Positions 35,557-45,373 of a stretch of 64,000 nt of DNA are shown piece after piece (the first letter of the stretch is position 1; each line of letters opens with the position of its first letter). Origin of the DNA: JANMZR01 sp040385875. Its GTDB lineage: Bacteria; Bacteroidota; Bacteroidia; Cytophagales; Spirosomataceae. The stretch is from assembly GCA_040385875.1 (NCBI GenBank), contig JAZKGO010000024.1, forward strand, positions 5,442 to 69,441. Direction: 5' to 3'. Under the pieces are notes generated by a model. The model was not told the origin of the DNA and made no database searches. It was given only the letters and a program-made list of their open reading frames with translations. Made by a program: the position numbers and the translations under genes.

Positions 35557-36291
35557 TTATTTCTTCAAATAATCGCCTCTTGAGAAAAACTTCTCAATGA
35601 AACAATACATTAAAATGAAGAAATAACGGCTTCCCATTTCCTGGATTTTGAGTTTCGACTCTCCATGTTTGCGATTACGCCAGCTATTGGGTACCACTGC
35701 AAACGTATAACCCCTTACATAAGCCTTTAAAGGCAGCTCAACAGTTAAGTTAAAATGTGGGGATAAAAAAGGTTTGATTCCTTCAATAGTTTCACGCTTG
35801 TACAATTTAAAAGCATTGGTGGTGTCATTATATTTGATCCCAATCATCATTCGGATGATAAGATTGGCTATCCGATTGATAAAGAGTTTGAGTTTTGGAT
35901 AATCAATCACCTTACCGCCTTTGTCAAATCTTGAGCCAAATACACAGTCCACATTTTTTTCAAGCATGGTGCGATAAAACCGTACTAAGTCCTCTGGGTC
36001 GTCTGAAAGGTCTGCCATCATAATGGCTACACAATCCCCTTTAAAACGCTCCAAACCATATCTTATCGCCATGCCGAAGCCATTTGGTCCAGGATTGGTA
36101 TAATAGATTAATGTTGGAATCTCATTTTGCAAGCCAATCAATACTTGCTCTGTGTTGTCTTTAGAATTGTCGTTTACAACCACAATTTCGTGAGGGATAT
36201 TTTCAGATTTTAGGGTATCGTATAACGAATGCAGGGTTTCGGGCAATGATTCCTCTTCGTTATATGCCGGTAAAACAATACTTAAAATCAT
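35557..36291 (-). CDS. Family 2 glycosyltransferase, dolichol-phosphate-mannose-synthase-like
   Basis: 244 residues from the ATG at 36291 (MILSIVLPAYNEEESL); an upstream start at 36354 adds residues with no family match. GT2 motifs: LPAYNEEESL, VVNDNSKDNT, a MMADLSDDPED metal site and FGSRFDKGG. No C-terminal membrane helices, unlike the GT2 gene at 30018. Likely transfers a sugar to a polyprenyl phosphate or to a surface glycan. Confidence 0.85.
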   Translation of the reverse strand: MILSIVLPAYNEEESLPETLHSLYDTLKSENIPHEIVVVNDNSKDNTEQVLIGLQNEIPTLIYYTNPGPNGFGMAIRYGLERFKGDCVAIMMADLSDDPEDLVRFYRTMLEKNVDCVFGSRFDKGGKVIDYPKLKLFINRIANLIIRMMIGIKYNDTTNAFKLYKRETIEGIKPFLSPHFNLTVELPLKAYVRGYTFAVVPNSWRNRKHGESKLKIQEMGSRYFFILMYCFIEKFFSRGDYLKK

Positions 36292-36384
36292 ATTGAATAA
36301 TTTAAAATCAAATCCTCGATAAAACAAAAATTGCGGAGCATTCCTGAACCGCAATTTTTTATTAAAATATTTTTATGAAAAATC

Positions 36385-36612
36385 TTATTGTTTAGCTAAT
36401 TTCTCTTTAATTTTTTGAGTGCGAACCTCATATTCTGGTTTTGAGGCATATTTCAATTTAGTTTGTCGAGCCGCACTATCTGGATGAACTCCATACACTA
36501 CCTCATCTCCTTCTCTCAAATCTTTCTGTTCGATTTTATTTTGTTTTTGGTAATCGCATGAGGCCAAAATACTTACGAAAAATACTAAACCTAAAATATT
36601 TTTAATTTTCAT
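36385..36612 (-). CDS. Small hypothetical lipoprotein
   Basis: 75 residues. Lipoprotein signal ending SILASC (cysteine 19); the mature part is short, charged and probably helical. No family recognised. The start is supported by the signal sequence. Confidence 0.6.
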   Translation of the reverse strand: MKIKNILGLVFFVSILASCDYQKQNKIEQKDLREGDEVVYGVHPDSAARQTKLKYASKPEYEVRTQKIKEKLAKQ

Positions 36613-36694
36613 ATGTTTATGATATTGAAATTCCTTTTATCTTTTCACAAAGTTAGTCCAAACTGGCAAATTTTCAAAAGTTGAACTTGTTTTT

Positions 36695-37900
36695 TTAATT
36701 TTTTAAAATTTCTAANNNNNNNNNNNNNNNNNNNNNNNNNNNNNNNNNNNNNNNNNNNNNNNNNNNNNNNNNNNNNNNNNNNNNNNNNNNNNNNNNNNNN
36801 NNNNNNNNNNNNNNNACATCACGCATGAGGCTGGAGGCATTCATAAAAATAAACGGGAAGCCAGTTTCTTCTAAGGGATAATTATAACCACCAGGGGCTT
36901 TGCCAATTCGAGATTCTAAATCTAACCTGTTTTTGGCTTTCATTTTTTGCATACATTCACCTAAAAATGGATCCAATTTTGTAAAGCATTCGATGGTCTT
37001 GTTCAGTAAATCTTCACCTCCATTAAATGGATGAAGTGCTGGCCGACCTTTAATATCTACTGCTTTATCCCATGGCATTAAAGTGTCATATCCCAATGCT
37101 AATTTCCGATTTTTAGCAGCTTTATTTAATAGGGGAACCACCGTTTCGGCCACGGCTTCATGAAATTCGAAACATTCTTTTGCAGTATAATCAAACCGTT
37201 TTAAGGCCGCAAAAGTGTAATCTCGAAAATTCTCAAAACCTGCATTCAGGGCTATTTGATGCCTTAATTTGACTAATTTATCAAAAATTAAGTCTAATTT
37301 GTCGTGCTCTTTTAGCCTCCTTTCTTGAATTTTCGTGAAAACTTCCTCTCTTTTAGCTCGATCAACGCCTTCCAAAAATACTCCTGCTTGTTGTAAAGTC
37401 AAGGTTTTCCCATCTATTTCCACCGACATTGCCCCAATAGTGGCTTGATACTCACTCGATAATTGTTGAATTTCAGTATAAAGAGGGATATTTTCGTTTC
37501 TAAAAATCTCTGAGGATACCTTCATTCCTTTGATGGCTATCTCAAATCCAGTTCCCTGCAAATTATCCAAATAGGTATTTTGAAGAGTTTTCTTGTTAAG
37601 CAAATCGTCAAATTCAGAAAGCTTTGGTTGAATCTCTGTCACAAACTGATCATAATGAGCCTTCACCTCTTTATCGCCAGTATCGCAAGTCATTTTAATG
37701 TATCGCCAAGCAAAATTTTCTGAAAGATAACTTTCTAATTCTGAGCGATCTATAAAAAATTTATGGAGGTCATCTGTATTATTGATTTCTCTTTTTACAA
37801 GATTTTCGTAAAAGGGATTTACACTTTCCCAATTAGATAGCATAAAAGATTCACCTAGAAAACTTCTTTTTAATTTTGATTCTTTAATTTGTAAATTCAT
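36695..37900 (-). CDS. M3-family oligoendopeptidase, C-terminal part lost in gap
   Basis: About 361 N-terminal residues (37900-36816) and the final LEILKN plus stop (36715-36695) flank a 100-N gap. The visible part has the M3 oligoendopeptidase F-like pattern: AWRYIKMTCDT, ERRLKEHDKLD, LRHQIALNAGFENFRDYTFAALKRFDYT and KAPGGYNYPLEETGFPFIFMNASS. The HExxH zinc site should come directly after the last visible residues, so the catalytic part lies in the gap. Family size is near 570 residues, so about 600 bp are missing. Cytoplasmic peptide breakdown is the likely role. Confidence 0.88.
   Translation of the reverse strand: MNLQIKESKLKRSFLGESFMLSNWESVNPFYENLVKREINNTDDLHKFFIDRSELESYLSENFAWRYIKMTCDTGDKEVKAHYDQFVTEIQPKLSEFDDLLNKKTLQNTYLDNLQGTGFEIAIKGMKVSSEIFRNENIPLYTEIQQLSSEYQATIGAMSVEIDGKTLTLQQAGVFLEGVDRAKREEVFTKIQERRLKEHDKLDLIFDKLVKLRHQIALNAGFENFRDYTFAALKRFDYTAKECFEFHEAVAETVVPLLNKAAKNRKLALGYDTLMPWDKAVDIKGRPALHPFNGGEDLLNKTIECFTKLDPFLGECMQKMKAKNRLDLESRIGKAPGGYNYPLEETGFPFIFMNASSLMRDXXXXXXXXXXXXXXXXXXXXXXXXXXXXXXXXXXLEILKN
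36716..36815. other. Assembly gap (100 N) inside the M3 peptidase gene
   Basis: Exactly 100 N; the true missing length is probably near 600 bp, from the family size. Confidence 0.99.
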
Positions 37901-37966
37901 TTTGATTAGTTATTCTAACATTTCGGTTGATTAGTCACAGTTATCAAATAATCTTGGCTAATTTAC

Positions 37967-38893
37967 TTATTCCACTTCAATCACCACCCCAGCTGAGGCT
38001 GGATGCGAAACACAGGTGAGTACATAGCCTTGCTTTACTTCATTATCGGTGAGGCCATCTTCCTCATCCATAATCACTTTACCTGCCATACATCGGCCCA
38101 TACATGCAGTACACATGCCTGCTTGGCAAGAATAGGGGAGGTCAATATCTTGAGTTAAGGCAGCTTCTAATATGGTTTCGTGTGGTTTTACAATCAGCGA
38201 ATATTCTTTACCTTCATATTTTATAATCACATTTTGCTCTTTCAATCCTGTATCTTCTTCCTCAAAAGTATTTTCGATTTTCTGATGATTCTCCACAAAA
38301 TGTTCTTTATGTATATTTTCTTTTGGCACGTTAAATAAATTTAGCGCATTTGTGACATGATCCATCATTCCTTCTGGGCCACAAAGGTAATATTCAGCAT
38401 CGGGAATATGAATTCCAATATCTTGTTTGAGAAAAATTACAGCGGAGGCCTGATTAATTCGAGTTTTGTAACCTATCCATGTATAACTTGGTTTTGTNNN
38501 NNNNNNNNNNNNNNNNNNNNNNNNNNNNNNNNNNNNNNNNNNNNNNNNNNNNNNNNNNNNNNNNNNNNNNNNNNNNNNNNNNNNNNNNNNNNNNNNNCCC
38601 ATTGGCTCCATTACTTCTATGGCGTCACCTACTTTTATGCTTTCAAAAATATGGTTTGAAATGAGTCCTTTATCAACTTTCTTGACAGTAACAGCTAAGC
38701 TAGGCTCCCTCGGCGAAGAGGACATGGAGTAGCTTCGTCTTTCTTTTTTGCCATTTATCTCAAAAATCAGGGTGATAAATTGACCGGCTTTATAAGAAAC
38801 CGACTGATGGATTGGTTGCCAAAAACTGATTGTTTTGGTGTCTGGGGTTTCCAGTATTATTTCTTTTACAGTAAGATGAAAGTATTTTGACAT
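37967..38893 (-). CDS. PaaE-like ferredoxin-NADP-type reductase with 2Fe-2S domain, interrupted by gap
   Basis: From the ATG at 38893 (MSKYFHLTV); an upstream start at 38941 is less likely. Domain order: FAD-binding barrel (KAGQFITLIF, RRSYSMSSSP), then the gap, NAD-binding part (YYLCGPEGMMDHV) and C-terminal plant-type 2Fe-2S domain (CQAGMCTACMGRC ... VLTCVSHP). This order is that of PaaE/phenylacetyl-CoA oxygenase reductases and related electron-transfer proteins. No oxygenase is nearby, so the partner is unknown. Confidence 0.88.
   Translation of the reverse strand: MSKYFHLTVKEIILETPDTKTISFWQPIHQSVSYKAGQFITLIFEINGKKERRSYSMSSSPREPSLAVTVKKVDKGLISNHIFESIKVGDAIEVMEPMXXXXXXXXXXXXXXXXXXXXXXXXXXXXXXXXXXTKPSYTWIGYKTRINQASAVIFLKQDIGIHIPDAEYYLCGPEGMMDHVTNALNLFNVPKENIHKEHFVENHQKIENTFEEEDTGLKEQNVIIKYEGKEYSLIVKPHETILEAALTQDIDLPYSCQAGMCTACMGRCMAGKVIMDEEDGLTDNEVKQGYVLTCVSHPASAGVVIEVE
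38498..38597. other. Assembly gap (100 N) inside the ferredoxin-type reductase gene
   Basis: Exactly 100 N. By comparison with PaaE-type reductases, roughly 40-60 residues should be missing, chiefly the end of the FAD domain and the start of the NAD domain. Confidence 0.99.
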
Positions 38894-39124
38894 GCCTGAG
38901 CGTTCTATTCCTGACTTTGTTATAGTTGAAAGATTAACCAATAAAAATGAGGAATTGTTCTTTTAACTATTTTTGATTTGGTCAAATATATAAGATTTTT
39001 AATGCAGCTTAACTTTTGAAATTGAAAATATTTTCAATTTCTTTTTACGGATTAATCATCAATTATTTAAAATTCGTAAAAATTTAGCCATAATTTTACA
39101 CAAATAAAATCACAAATTGATCAG

Positions 39125-39996
39125 ATGTTAATCGATATCATAGCAGGTGCCAGACCCAATTTTATGAAAATTGCCCCAATTATTGAGGCGATAAAAAATG
39201 CTCAAAAAAATGGTATTTCATTGTATTTCAGATTGATACATACTGGCCAGCACTATGATAAGAAAATGAGCGGCTCTTTTTTTGAAGAGTTGGGGATACC
39301 AGATCCCGATGTTAATTTGGGTGCTGGAGGGGGTAGCCAAGCAGAACAAACTGCCGCTATAATGATTGGCTATGAAAAATTGCTATTGGAAAAATCAGCC
39401 GATTTATGTTTAGTGGTGGGTGATGTGACCTCCACTATGGCCTGTGCCATTGTTGCCAAAAAACAAAACCTGCAAGTGGCCCATGTGGAGGGAGGTATAC
39501 GATCGGGGGATCTCTCAATGCCTGAAGAAATCAATCGCTTAGTAACCGACTCAATTACTGATTATTTCTATACTACCTCAGAAATTGCCAATAATAACCT
39601 CCTAAGAACAGGTATTGACCATAAAAAAATTATTTTTGTGGGTAACACAATGATTGATACTTTGCTTAAAAATTTGCAAAAATTAAAAAAGCCAAGCTTA
39701 TTTGATGCCAATAGCTTAATTGAAAAAAAATACTTTGTATTGACACTTCATCGCCCAGCGAATGTAGATGGGGAAGAAAAATTGAAGTATCTTTTGACAG
39801 AGATTATCAATTGTGCTAATGGATTGCCTATTATTTTTCCAGTTCATCCCCGTACTCAAAAAAATTTGGAAACCCTCGGCATTAATGCCCCAAACCTTAT
39901 TTTTGTGGAACCTTTGGGTTATTTAGAGTTTAATTATTTGGTCAAGAATGCCTTTGCGGTGATTACAGATTCAGGTGGAATCACAGAAGAGACAAC
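39125..39996 (+). CDS. wecB: UDP-N-acetylglucosamine 2-epimerase (non-hydrolysing), 3' end lost in gap
   Basis: About 291 residues before the 100-N gap. Family motifs: GARPNFMKIAPI at the start, HTGQHYDKKMSG, HVEGGIRSGDLSMPEEINR, FPVHPRTQ and ITDSGGITEET. Members convert UDP-GlcNAc to UDP-ManNAc or act as the 2-epimerase for UDP-6-deoxy-L-HexNAc (FnlC/WbvD type). The nearby FnlA/RmlD-like genes make the second role possible. First gene of the polysaccharide region. The symbol is a family label. Confidence 0.85.
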
Positions 39997-40096
39997 NNNN
40001 NNNNNNNNNNNNNNNNNNNNNNNNNNNNNNNNNNNNNNNNNNNNNNNNNNNNNNNNNNNNNNNNNNNNNNNNNNNNNNNNNNNNNNNNNNNNNNNN
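39997..40096. other. Assembly gap (100 N) at the 3' end of the 2-epimerase gene
   Basis: Exactly 100 N. The last 70-90 residues of the epimerase are missing, so the real gap is at least about 220 bp, and an unseen gene could lie in it. Confidence 0.99.
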
Positions 40097-40099
40097 AAT

Positions 40100-41308
40100 T
40101 TATCGAACAACTTTCCCAAACCCTCGTTTGTATAAATAAGTAATTATTTTGCTAAATGCATTCAAGGCATAGTAATTTTTGGGAAAAGTAACCAGCCTCG
40201 GGCTTTCAATTGGATTGGGAATGGAATACATTTTAAATAGCTCCTTAAAATACTTCACAAGGCTAAAGCCTTCATCCTGGATACTCCAGAGTATTTTCTC
40301 GTATTTCAATCGACCTCTGAAGGAAAGTATATCATAACAGTTCTCCCAGTAGTCGACAATGGGAAGAGCTAGTTTTTCATTTATATTATTTTTTGCAAAT
40401 TCGGATTCAATTTCGATTGGGATGGGGTATTCAAAATAGTGTTTCAGCAACAAAAACCCCATAAGCATTGGCCTTTTCAATTTCATTTCGGTCATTGTTA
40501 AAATCATTGCAGGCCAATCAATTTTGTCACCCTTTGTTTCCATAAAAGCCAATAAATCGGCCATATATTTCAAAGAAGTCCAGCAATCACGCCCACCATG
40601 ATGGATGACTAACATAATAAATAAGGCAAAATCAGAAGGACCAATACATTCAACTCCGTTAATTTTAAAAGTAGATTTGTCCTCAAAGAGTTTGGTCAGA
40701 TCAATCTGATAGGGTAAAAAAGAGTAGTGAAAGCCCCAATGGAAGTCGATAAAATGGCTTTTCCAATTTATTTTTTTGATTAATGTGGTTTCATTCATCC
40801 CAAAAGTATTGGGAAGCGTTTCAATCAATTCATTATTAGAAAGTTTTATTTCGGAGCTTAAATTTTTAAAATAATAACCATTATTTACTAAAATGGAGAG
40901 AGCTTTTTCGGCATCTACTGGTAAAACTAAAATATCTAAATCACCAATACTTCTTAACTGTTTCCCCCTGAACAGTATTTCTAAAAAAAGATGCCCTTTA
41001 TAGGGTAAAAACTTAATTTCATTACCACTTAATAAATTTGAAACCCTTACAAATTCAGTTGAGGAAATGAGATTACTCACAGCCAAATCTCTGCTAAATT
41101 TTTGTAATTCATCGGCTACTGATCTAGTAGGGTTTAAGGCAGCTATATTTTCATATAAAATGGGTTTAAAACTGTGATAATCAGCTAATTGAATTAGTTT
41201 TTCCCAATTTATTTTATTGAATTTTTCTCCTGATTTAAATGAAATTAGACTAATTTTAGAGGCATCAATCAATACATTAAGTTCAGTTGAAATAGATGTG
41301 GAATACAT
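40100..41308 (-). CDS. Nucleotidyltransferase-fold protein (NTP_transf_5 family)
   Basis: 402 residues. The region KFLPYKGHLFLEILFRGKQ, RSIGDLDILVLPVDAEKA carries the GDLD acidic pair of the nucleotidyltransferase fold in the form found in the uncharacterised NTP_transf_5 family. Members often occur in capsule and exopolysaccharide loci, as here, but their substrate is unknown. It points away from the main plus-strand operon and ends beside the assembly gap. Confidence 0.75.
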   Translation of the reverse strand: MYSTSISTELNVLIDASKISLISFKSGEKFNKINWEKLIQLADYHSFKPILYENIAALNPTRSVADELQKFSRDLAVSNLISSTEFVRVSNLLSGNEIKFLPYKGHLFLEILFRGKQLRSIGDLDILVLPVDAEKALSILVNNGYYFKNLSSEIKLSNNELIETLPNTFGMNETTLIKKINWKSHFIDFHWGFHYSFLPYQIDLTKLFEDKSTFKINGVECIGPSDFALFIMLVIHHGGRDCWTSLKYMADLLAFMETKGDKIDWPAMILTMTEMKLKRPMLMGFLLLKHYFEYPIPIEIESEFAKNNINEKLALPIVDYWENCYDILSFRGRLKYEKILWSIQDEGFSLVKYFKELFKMYSIPNPIESPRLVTFPKNYYALNAFSKIITYLYKRGFGKVVR

Positions 41309-41373
41309 AGTTGAATTTTGGCCTAAAATTCTACAAAAATTGTCTTATTGAAAAATCCTTGGTAAAAAATATG

Positions 41374-41381
41374 TACTTTTG
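41374..41381 (+). promoter_or_regulatory. Candidate promoter of the polysaccharide operon
   Basis: TACTTTTG fits the -7 consensus TAnnTTTG, with TTG at 41348-41350 as a rather distant -33 box (23 nt). It lies 52 nt before the dehydrogenase ATG and is followed by a run of closely spaced genes. Confidence 0.45.
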
Positions 41382-41433
41382 CTCCCCAAACACAATAAAA
41401 ATAATTGATTTTATTCGATTGGATATATAATTA

Positions 41434-42705
41434 ATGTACTTTGATAAAGATAATATAAAAATCGCTGTAGTAGGGCTTGGGTATGTGGGGCTACCTCTGG
41501 CAGTAGAGTTTAGCAAAAAATATGCGGTAATAGGTTTTGATATTAACCAAACTAGAATCGATGAGCTTTCAAAGGGACATGACCGCACGCTGGAAATAGA
41601 CTCAGAATCGCTAAAAGCCTCTAAGAATCTGCAATTTAGCACTCAATTAACCGATATTGAAAAGGCTACAATTTATATTGTTACGGTACCCACCCCTATT
41701 GATAAATTCAAAAAACCTGACTTAAGTCCATTATTATCAGCCAGTAAATCTGTTGGGAAAGTTCTAAAGAAGGGTGACATAGTGATTTATGAATCAACTG
41801 TTTATCCTGGTTGTACAGAAGAGGACTGTGTACCGGTTTTAGAAAGAGAATCAAGTCTAAAATTTAATCAAGATTTTTTCTGCGGCTATTCACCAGAGCG
41901 TATCAATCCTGGAGATAAGAAAAATACCTTAACTTCTATTTTGAAAATCACCTCTGGCTCTACACCTGAAATTGGCGACTATGTAGATCAGTTATACGGC
42001 TCAATAATCACCGCAGGTACTTATAAAGCTCCATCTTTGAAGGTGGCAGAAGCGGCCAAGCTAATTGAAAACTGCCAAAGAGATGTGAATATTTCATTCG
42101 TAAATGAATTGGCGTTGATTTTCGATCGAATGGGCATTGACACTACTGATGTATTGGAAGCTGCTGGCACGAAATGGAATTTTTTGAAATTCAAACCGGG
42201 TCTTGTGGGCGGTCATTGTATTGGAGTGGACCCTTATTACATGATTCATAAGGCCGAAAGTTTGGGCTACTACCCAGCTGTAATTGGGGCAGGGCGTAGA
42301 GTAAATGACAATATGGGTATATTTGTGGCCAACAAAGTGGTTAAATTAATGATCCAAAAAAGCATTCCAATCAAAGGTTCAAAGGCTCTGATTTTAGGAA
42401 TTACTTTTAAAGAAAATTGCCCTGATATCAGAAATACAAGAGTTATTGATATTTATGATGAACTGAAAAATTTTGGAATTGAGGTAGACATATTTGACCC
42501 TTGGGCTGATGCCAATGAAGTAATCGAAGAATATGGAATTGAGTTAGTTAACGAATTAAAATCCAATAATTACGATTCTATCATACTGGCAGTAGGGCAC
42601 GATGAATTTTTAGAATTCAGTTTTGAGAATATCCAAAAATCAGAAAACGTTATTTATGATATAAAATCATTTTTAAACAAAAATACCTTTGACCTAAGGT
42701 TATAA
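41434..42705 (+). CDS. TviB/WbpA-type nucleotide-sugar 6-dehydrogenase
   Basis: 423 residues. NAD motif VVGLGYVGLPLAVEF near 14; TVPTPID; YSPERINPGDK; LIENCQRDVNISFVNE; and the catalytic cysteine in GGHCIGVDPYY. The close match to TviB/WbpO-type proteins suggests oxidation of UDP-GlcNAc or UDP-GalNAc to the uronic acid (four-electron, NAD-dependent). Start of the plus-strand gene run; supplies an acidic HexNAcA sugar, possibly the precursor of the amidinated residue. Confidence 0.92.
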   Translation: MYFDKDNIKIAVVGLGYVGLPLAVEFSKKYAVIGFDINQTRIDELSKGHDRTLEIDSESLKASKNLQFSTQLTDIEKATIYIVTVPTPIDKFKKPDLSPLLSASKSVGKVLKKGDIVIYESTVYPGCTEEDCVPVLERESSLKFNQDFFCGYSPERINPGDKKNTLTSILKITSGSTPEIGDYVDQLYGSIITAGTYKAPSLKVAEAAKLIENCQRDVNISFVNELALIFDRMGIDTTDVLEAAGTKWNFLKFKPGLVGGHCIGVDPYYMIHKAESLGYYPAVIGAGRRVNDNMGIFVANKVVKLMIQKSIPIKGSKALILGITFKENCPDIRNTRVIDIYDELKNFGIEVDIFDPWADANEVIEEYGIELVNELKSNNYDSIILAVGHDEFLEFSFENIQKSENVIYDIKSFLNKNTFDLRL

Positions 42706-42712
42706 TAGCTTT

Positions 42713-43696
42713 ATGAATTACAATAAAAAAAAGATATTAATAACTGGAGGAACGGGTTCCTTTGGTAATAAAGTCGCCTCTTATCTGGAAACATTCAATC
42801 CTGCTGAAATCATAATCTACAGTAGAGATGAAAAAAAGCAGTATGAGATGCAAAAAATTAAGAAGGATTACCATTATATCATTGGTGATATAAGAGATAA
42901 AAATCAATTAGAATATGCTGTAAGGCAGGCTGATATCATATTCCATGCCTCAGCCTTAAAGCAAGTCCCTTCTTGTGAAATTTACCCGTTTGAAGCTGTA
43001 AAAACTAATATTTTGGGCTCACAAAACTTATGTGAGGCAGCCATTAAATATTCAATAGAAACCGTAGTAACACTAAGTACCGATAAGGCAGTAAAACCTA
43101 TTAATGCAATGGGTATTTCAAAAGCCATGATGGAAAAACTGGTTTGCTCCCAAAACATGAGAAAAATTGATACCCGCTTTTGTTGCGTTAGATATGGCAA
43201 CGTAATGGGATCAAGAGGGTCGGTTATTCCTTTGTTTAAAAAGCAAATAATTGATGGAGAAAAACTGACTATTACCGCACCCAACATGTCTAGATTTTTA
43301 ATGACATTGGACCAGTCAGTTGAATTAGTAAATCATGCCTTCACCAATACCAAAGGAGGGGAAATTTTTGTTAAAAAAGCACCTGCATGTACAGTTTTAG
43401 ACCTTGCAAAAACAATGCTGGTTAAATATGGGGACGGAGATTTTGACAAAATAAATATTGTAGGAATAAGGCCTGGCGAAAAGCTGGATGAGGTATTGGT
43501 AAATGAATATGAAATTCAAAGAGCCATTGAAAATCCAGATTTTTTCATGATTCCTGCTGAATATAGTAAACCTGAGCTCAATTCAGTATACCCAATTGGT
43601 TATGAGTATACATCTGGTAATACAAAACAATTAGTAAATTATGAAGAGGTATCTAATATGTTGGATTTAATGGGCGAAACCGAATTTTTTACCTAA
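42713..43696 (+). CDS. FnlA/CapE-type UDP-GlcNAc 4,6-dehydratase / 5-epimerase
   Basis: 327 residues of the extended SDR fold: GGTGSFGNKVA near 12, ASALKQVPSCE, and LSTDKAVKPINAMGISK. As in FnlA/CapE enzymes, the usual catalytic Tyr of YxxxK is Met (Met133, with Lys137), which separates them from PglF/FlaA1. They make UDP-4-keto-6-deoxy-L-HexNAc from UDP-GlcNAc, the entry to L-FucNAc, L-RhaNAc and L-QuiNAc. Followed 4 nt later by the RmlD-like reductase. Confidence 0.9.
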   Translation: MNYNKKKILITGGTGSFGNKVASYLETFNPAEIIIYSRDEKKQYEMQKIKKDYHYIIGDIRDKNQLEYAVRQADIIFHASALKQVPSCEIYPFEAVKTNILGSQNLCEAAIKYSIETVVTLSTDKAVKPINAMGISKAMMEKLVCSQNMRKIDTRFCCVRYGNVMGSRGSVIPLFKKQIIDGEKLTITAPNMSRFLMTLDQSVELVNHAFTNTKGGEIFVKKAPACTVLDLAKTMLVKYGDGDFDKINIVGIRPGEKLDEVLVNEYEIQRAIENPDFFMIPAEYSKPELNSVYPIGYEYTSGNTKQLVNYEEVSNMLDLMGETEFFT

Positions 43697-43700
43697 TACG

Positions 43701-44510
43701 ATGAAAGTTATTATTCTAGGCTCAAAAGGAATGCTAGGTCAAATTGCTTCATCGTTTTTTAGCCAAAAATATGAAACGATTTGTATCGATGAACGATATC
43801 TGTTAAATAATAGGCAGGAGTTTATATCGAAAATAATAAATGCAGGGGAGGGATATGTGATTAATTGTATTGGAAAAATAAAACAGAAATCTGAGGATAG
43901 TAATGAACTATTTGTAGCCAATTCAATTTTACCATTGGATATTTCTAATTCACTCACTTCAAATCAACTATTAATTCAACCATCAACTGATTGTGTATTT
44001 AGTGGTGCTACCCAAAAGTGGTATAGTGTTGAGCAAGAATGTGACGCAAAAGATGACTATGGGTATAGCAAAAGATTGGGTGAAGTAGCCTTGATGAATA
44101 AAAAAAATTCCTATATCATCAGAGTATCTATCATAGGGCCTGATAGAAATTCAAATAATCCAAAGGGACTCTTAGGTTGGTTTCTGAAAAATTCAACTGA
44201 TTCATTATTAGATGGTTATGCCAATCACTTTTGGAATGGGATTACCACATTGGAGTGGTGTAAAAAAGTGGAAGAACTTGTTTTTAATGACACAAAGAGA
44301 ATTTTGACAGGAAAAATTATCCAATTAGGCACGGAAGAAATTAGATCAAAGTTTGAATTATTACAACTTTTTCAGAAAGTTTTTCAGACGAATTTTAAAA
44401 TAAACTCGAAAGATACAGAATTGGTTATCAACAGAACGTTAAAGCCAGAATTTGTTTCAAAGGATTTGGAAGAGCAGTTAATTGAATTGAATGAATTGAT
44501 GAAAATATGA
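43701..44510 (+). CDS. RmlD-like NAD(P)-dependent sugar reductase
   Basis: 269 residues: GSKGMLGQIASSFF near the start, STDCVFSGA and DDYGYSKRLGE (YxxxK) typical of RmlD-type reductases. It lacks the cupin domain of CapF/FnlB (about 370 residues), so it is more like WbvR, which reduces the 4-keto sugar to UDP-L-RhaNAc. Together with the dehydratase and a 2-epimerase this would give UDP-L-QuiNAc, inferred from family knowledge. Overlaps the methyltransferase gene by 4 nt. Confidence 0.82.
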   Translation: MKVIILGSKGMLGQIASSFFSQKYETICIDERYLLNNRQEFISKIINAGEGYVINCIGKIKQKSEDSNELFVANSILPLDISNSLTSNQLLIQPSTDCVFSGATQKWYSVEQECDAKDDYGYSKRLGEVALMNKKNSYIIRVSIIGPDRNSNNPKGLLGWFLKNSTDSLLDGYANHFWNGITTLEWCKKVEELVFNDTKRILTGKIIQLGTEEIRSKFELLQLFQKVFQTNFKINSKDTELVINRTLKPEFVSKDLEEQLIELNELMKI

Positions 44511-45292
44511 TTAATCTTTCCAAAATAAAAAAAATACTCACCCAGTCCAAGACATTCCTTTGGCTTTACAAAAAATACAGGGCTAGAACTAGGAAGGTCT
44601 ATCTTCGAAATTATCATTTATTTGAAAGAAAACAGGGGATTGAAATTGGCGGGCCTAGCGCAGTTTTTAATAAAACAGGTCCTTTTCCCATCTACAAAAT
44701 AATTGAAAGCTTAGATAATATTAATTTTAGTGACAATAATTTTTGGTCAAATATAAAAGAAGGGAATAATTACTTTTTTCAGGAGGGGAAAAAAAATGGT
44801 AAACAAATAATTGCTGATGCGATTGATTTGTCTGTAATAAAGGATGAGACCTATGAATTTATGTTGTCGTCACATGTGATAGAGCATGTTGCCAATCCGA
44901 TCAAAGCACTTTATGAATGGCGAAGAATTATAAAAAAGAATGGCTATTTGATAATTATAGCCCCCGATAGGAGATTTACTTATGATCGAAATCGACCTTT
45001 GACGCAATTAGCCCATCTTATTGATGATTTTAAACAAAACACACTTGAAAATGATCAAACACATATCCAAGAGGTGATTGAATTACATGATTTATCTAAT
45101 GATGGAACTGTAGATACCCACGAGGCTCATGTTGAGCGATCTCTTAATAATGAAGTAACCAGAATAGTGCATCATCATACATTTGATATCGATTTGTTAA
45201 TGGGTACCTTAAAGGAGGCTCATTTTGATATTATTGATTGGGAAGTTTTTAGACCCTACCATTTATTGGTCATCGCAAAAAGGAAAGATTAA
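44507..45292 (+). CDS. SAM-dependent methyltransferase-like protein
   Basis: 261 residues. The central segment MLSSHVIEHVANPIKALYEWRRIIKKNGYLIIIAPDRR is the class I methyltransferase core (motif IV/post-IV and strand 5). The N-terminal motif I (LEIGxGxG) is modified (GIEIGGPSAVF), a pattern seen in a capsule-locus subgroup. Probably methylates a sugar of the repeat unit; substrate unknown. ATG overlaps the stop of the previous gene. Confidence 0.78.
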   Translation: MINLSKIKKILTQSKTFLWLYKKYRARTRKVYLRNYHLFERKQGIEIGGPSAVFNKTGPFPIYKIIESLDNINFSDNNFWSNIKEGNNYFFQEGKKNGKQIIADAIDLSVIKDETYEFMLSSHVIEHVANPIKALYEWRRIIKKNGYLIIIAPDRRFTYDRNRPLTQLAHLIDDFKQNTLENDQTHIQEVIELHDLSNDGTVDTHEAHVERSLNNEVTRIVHHHTFDIDLLMGTLKEAHFDIIDWEVFRPYHLLVIAKRKD

Positions 45293-45373
45293 AAATGAAA
45301 TGCATGAAATGAATATGATTTTGCCGACACAAGCCATTGATAAAGAGGAAGTTGTATCAAAATCAAGGAATTC

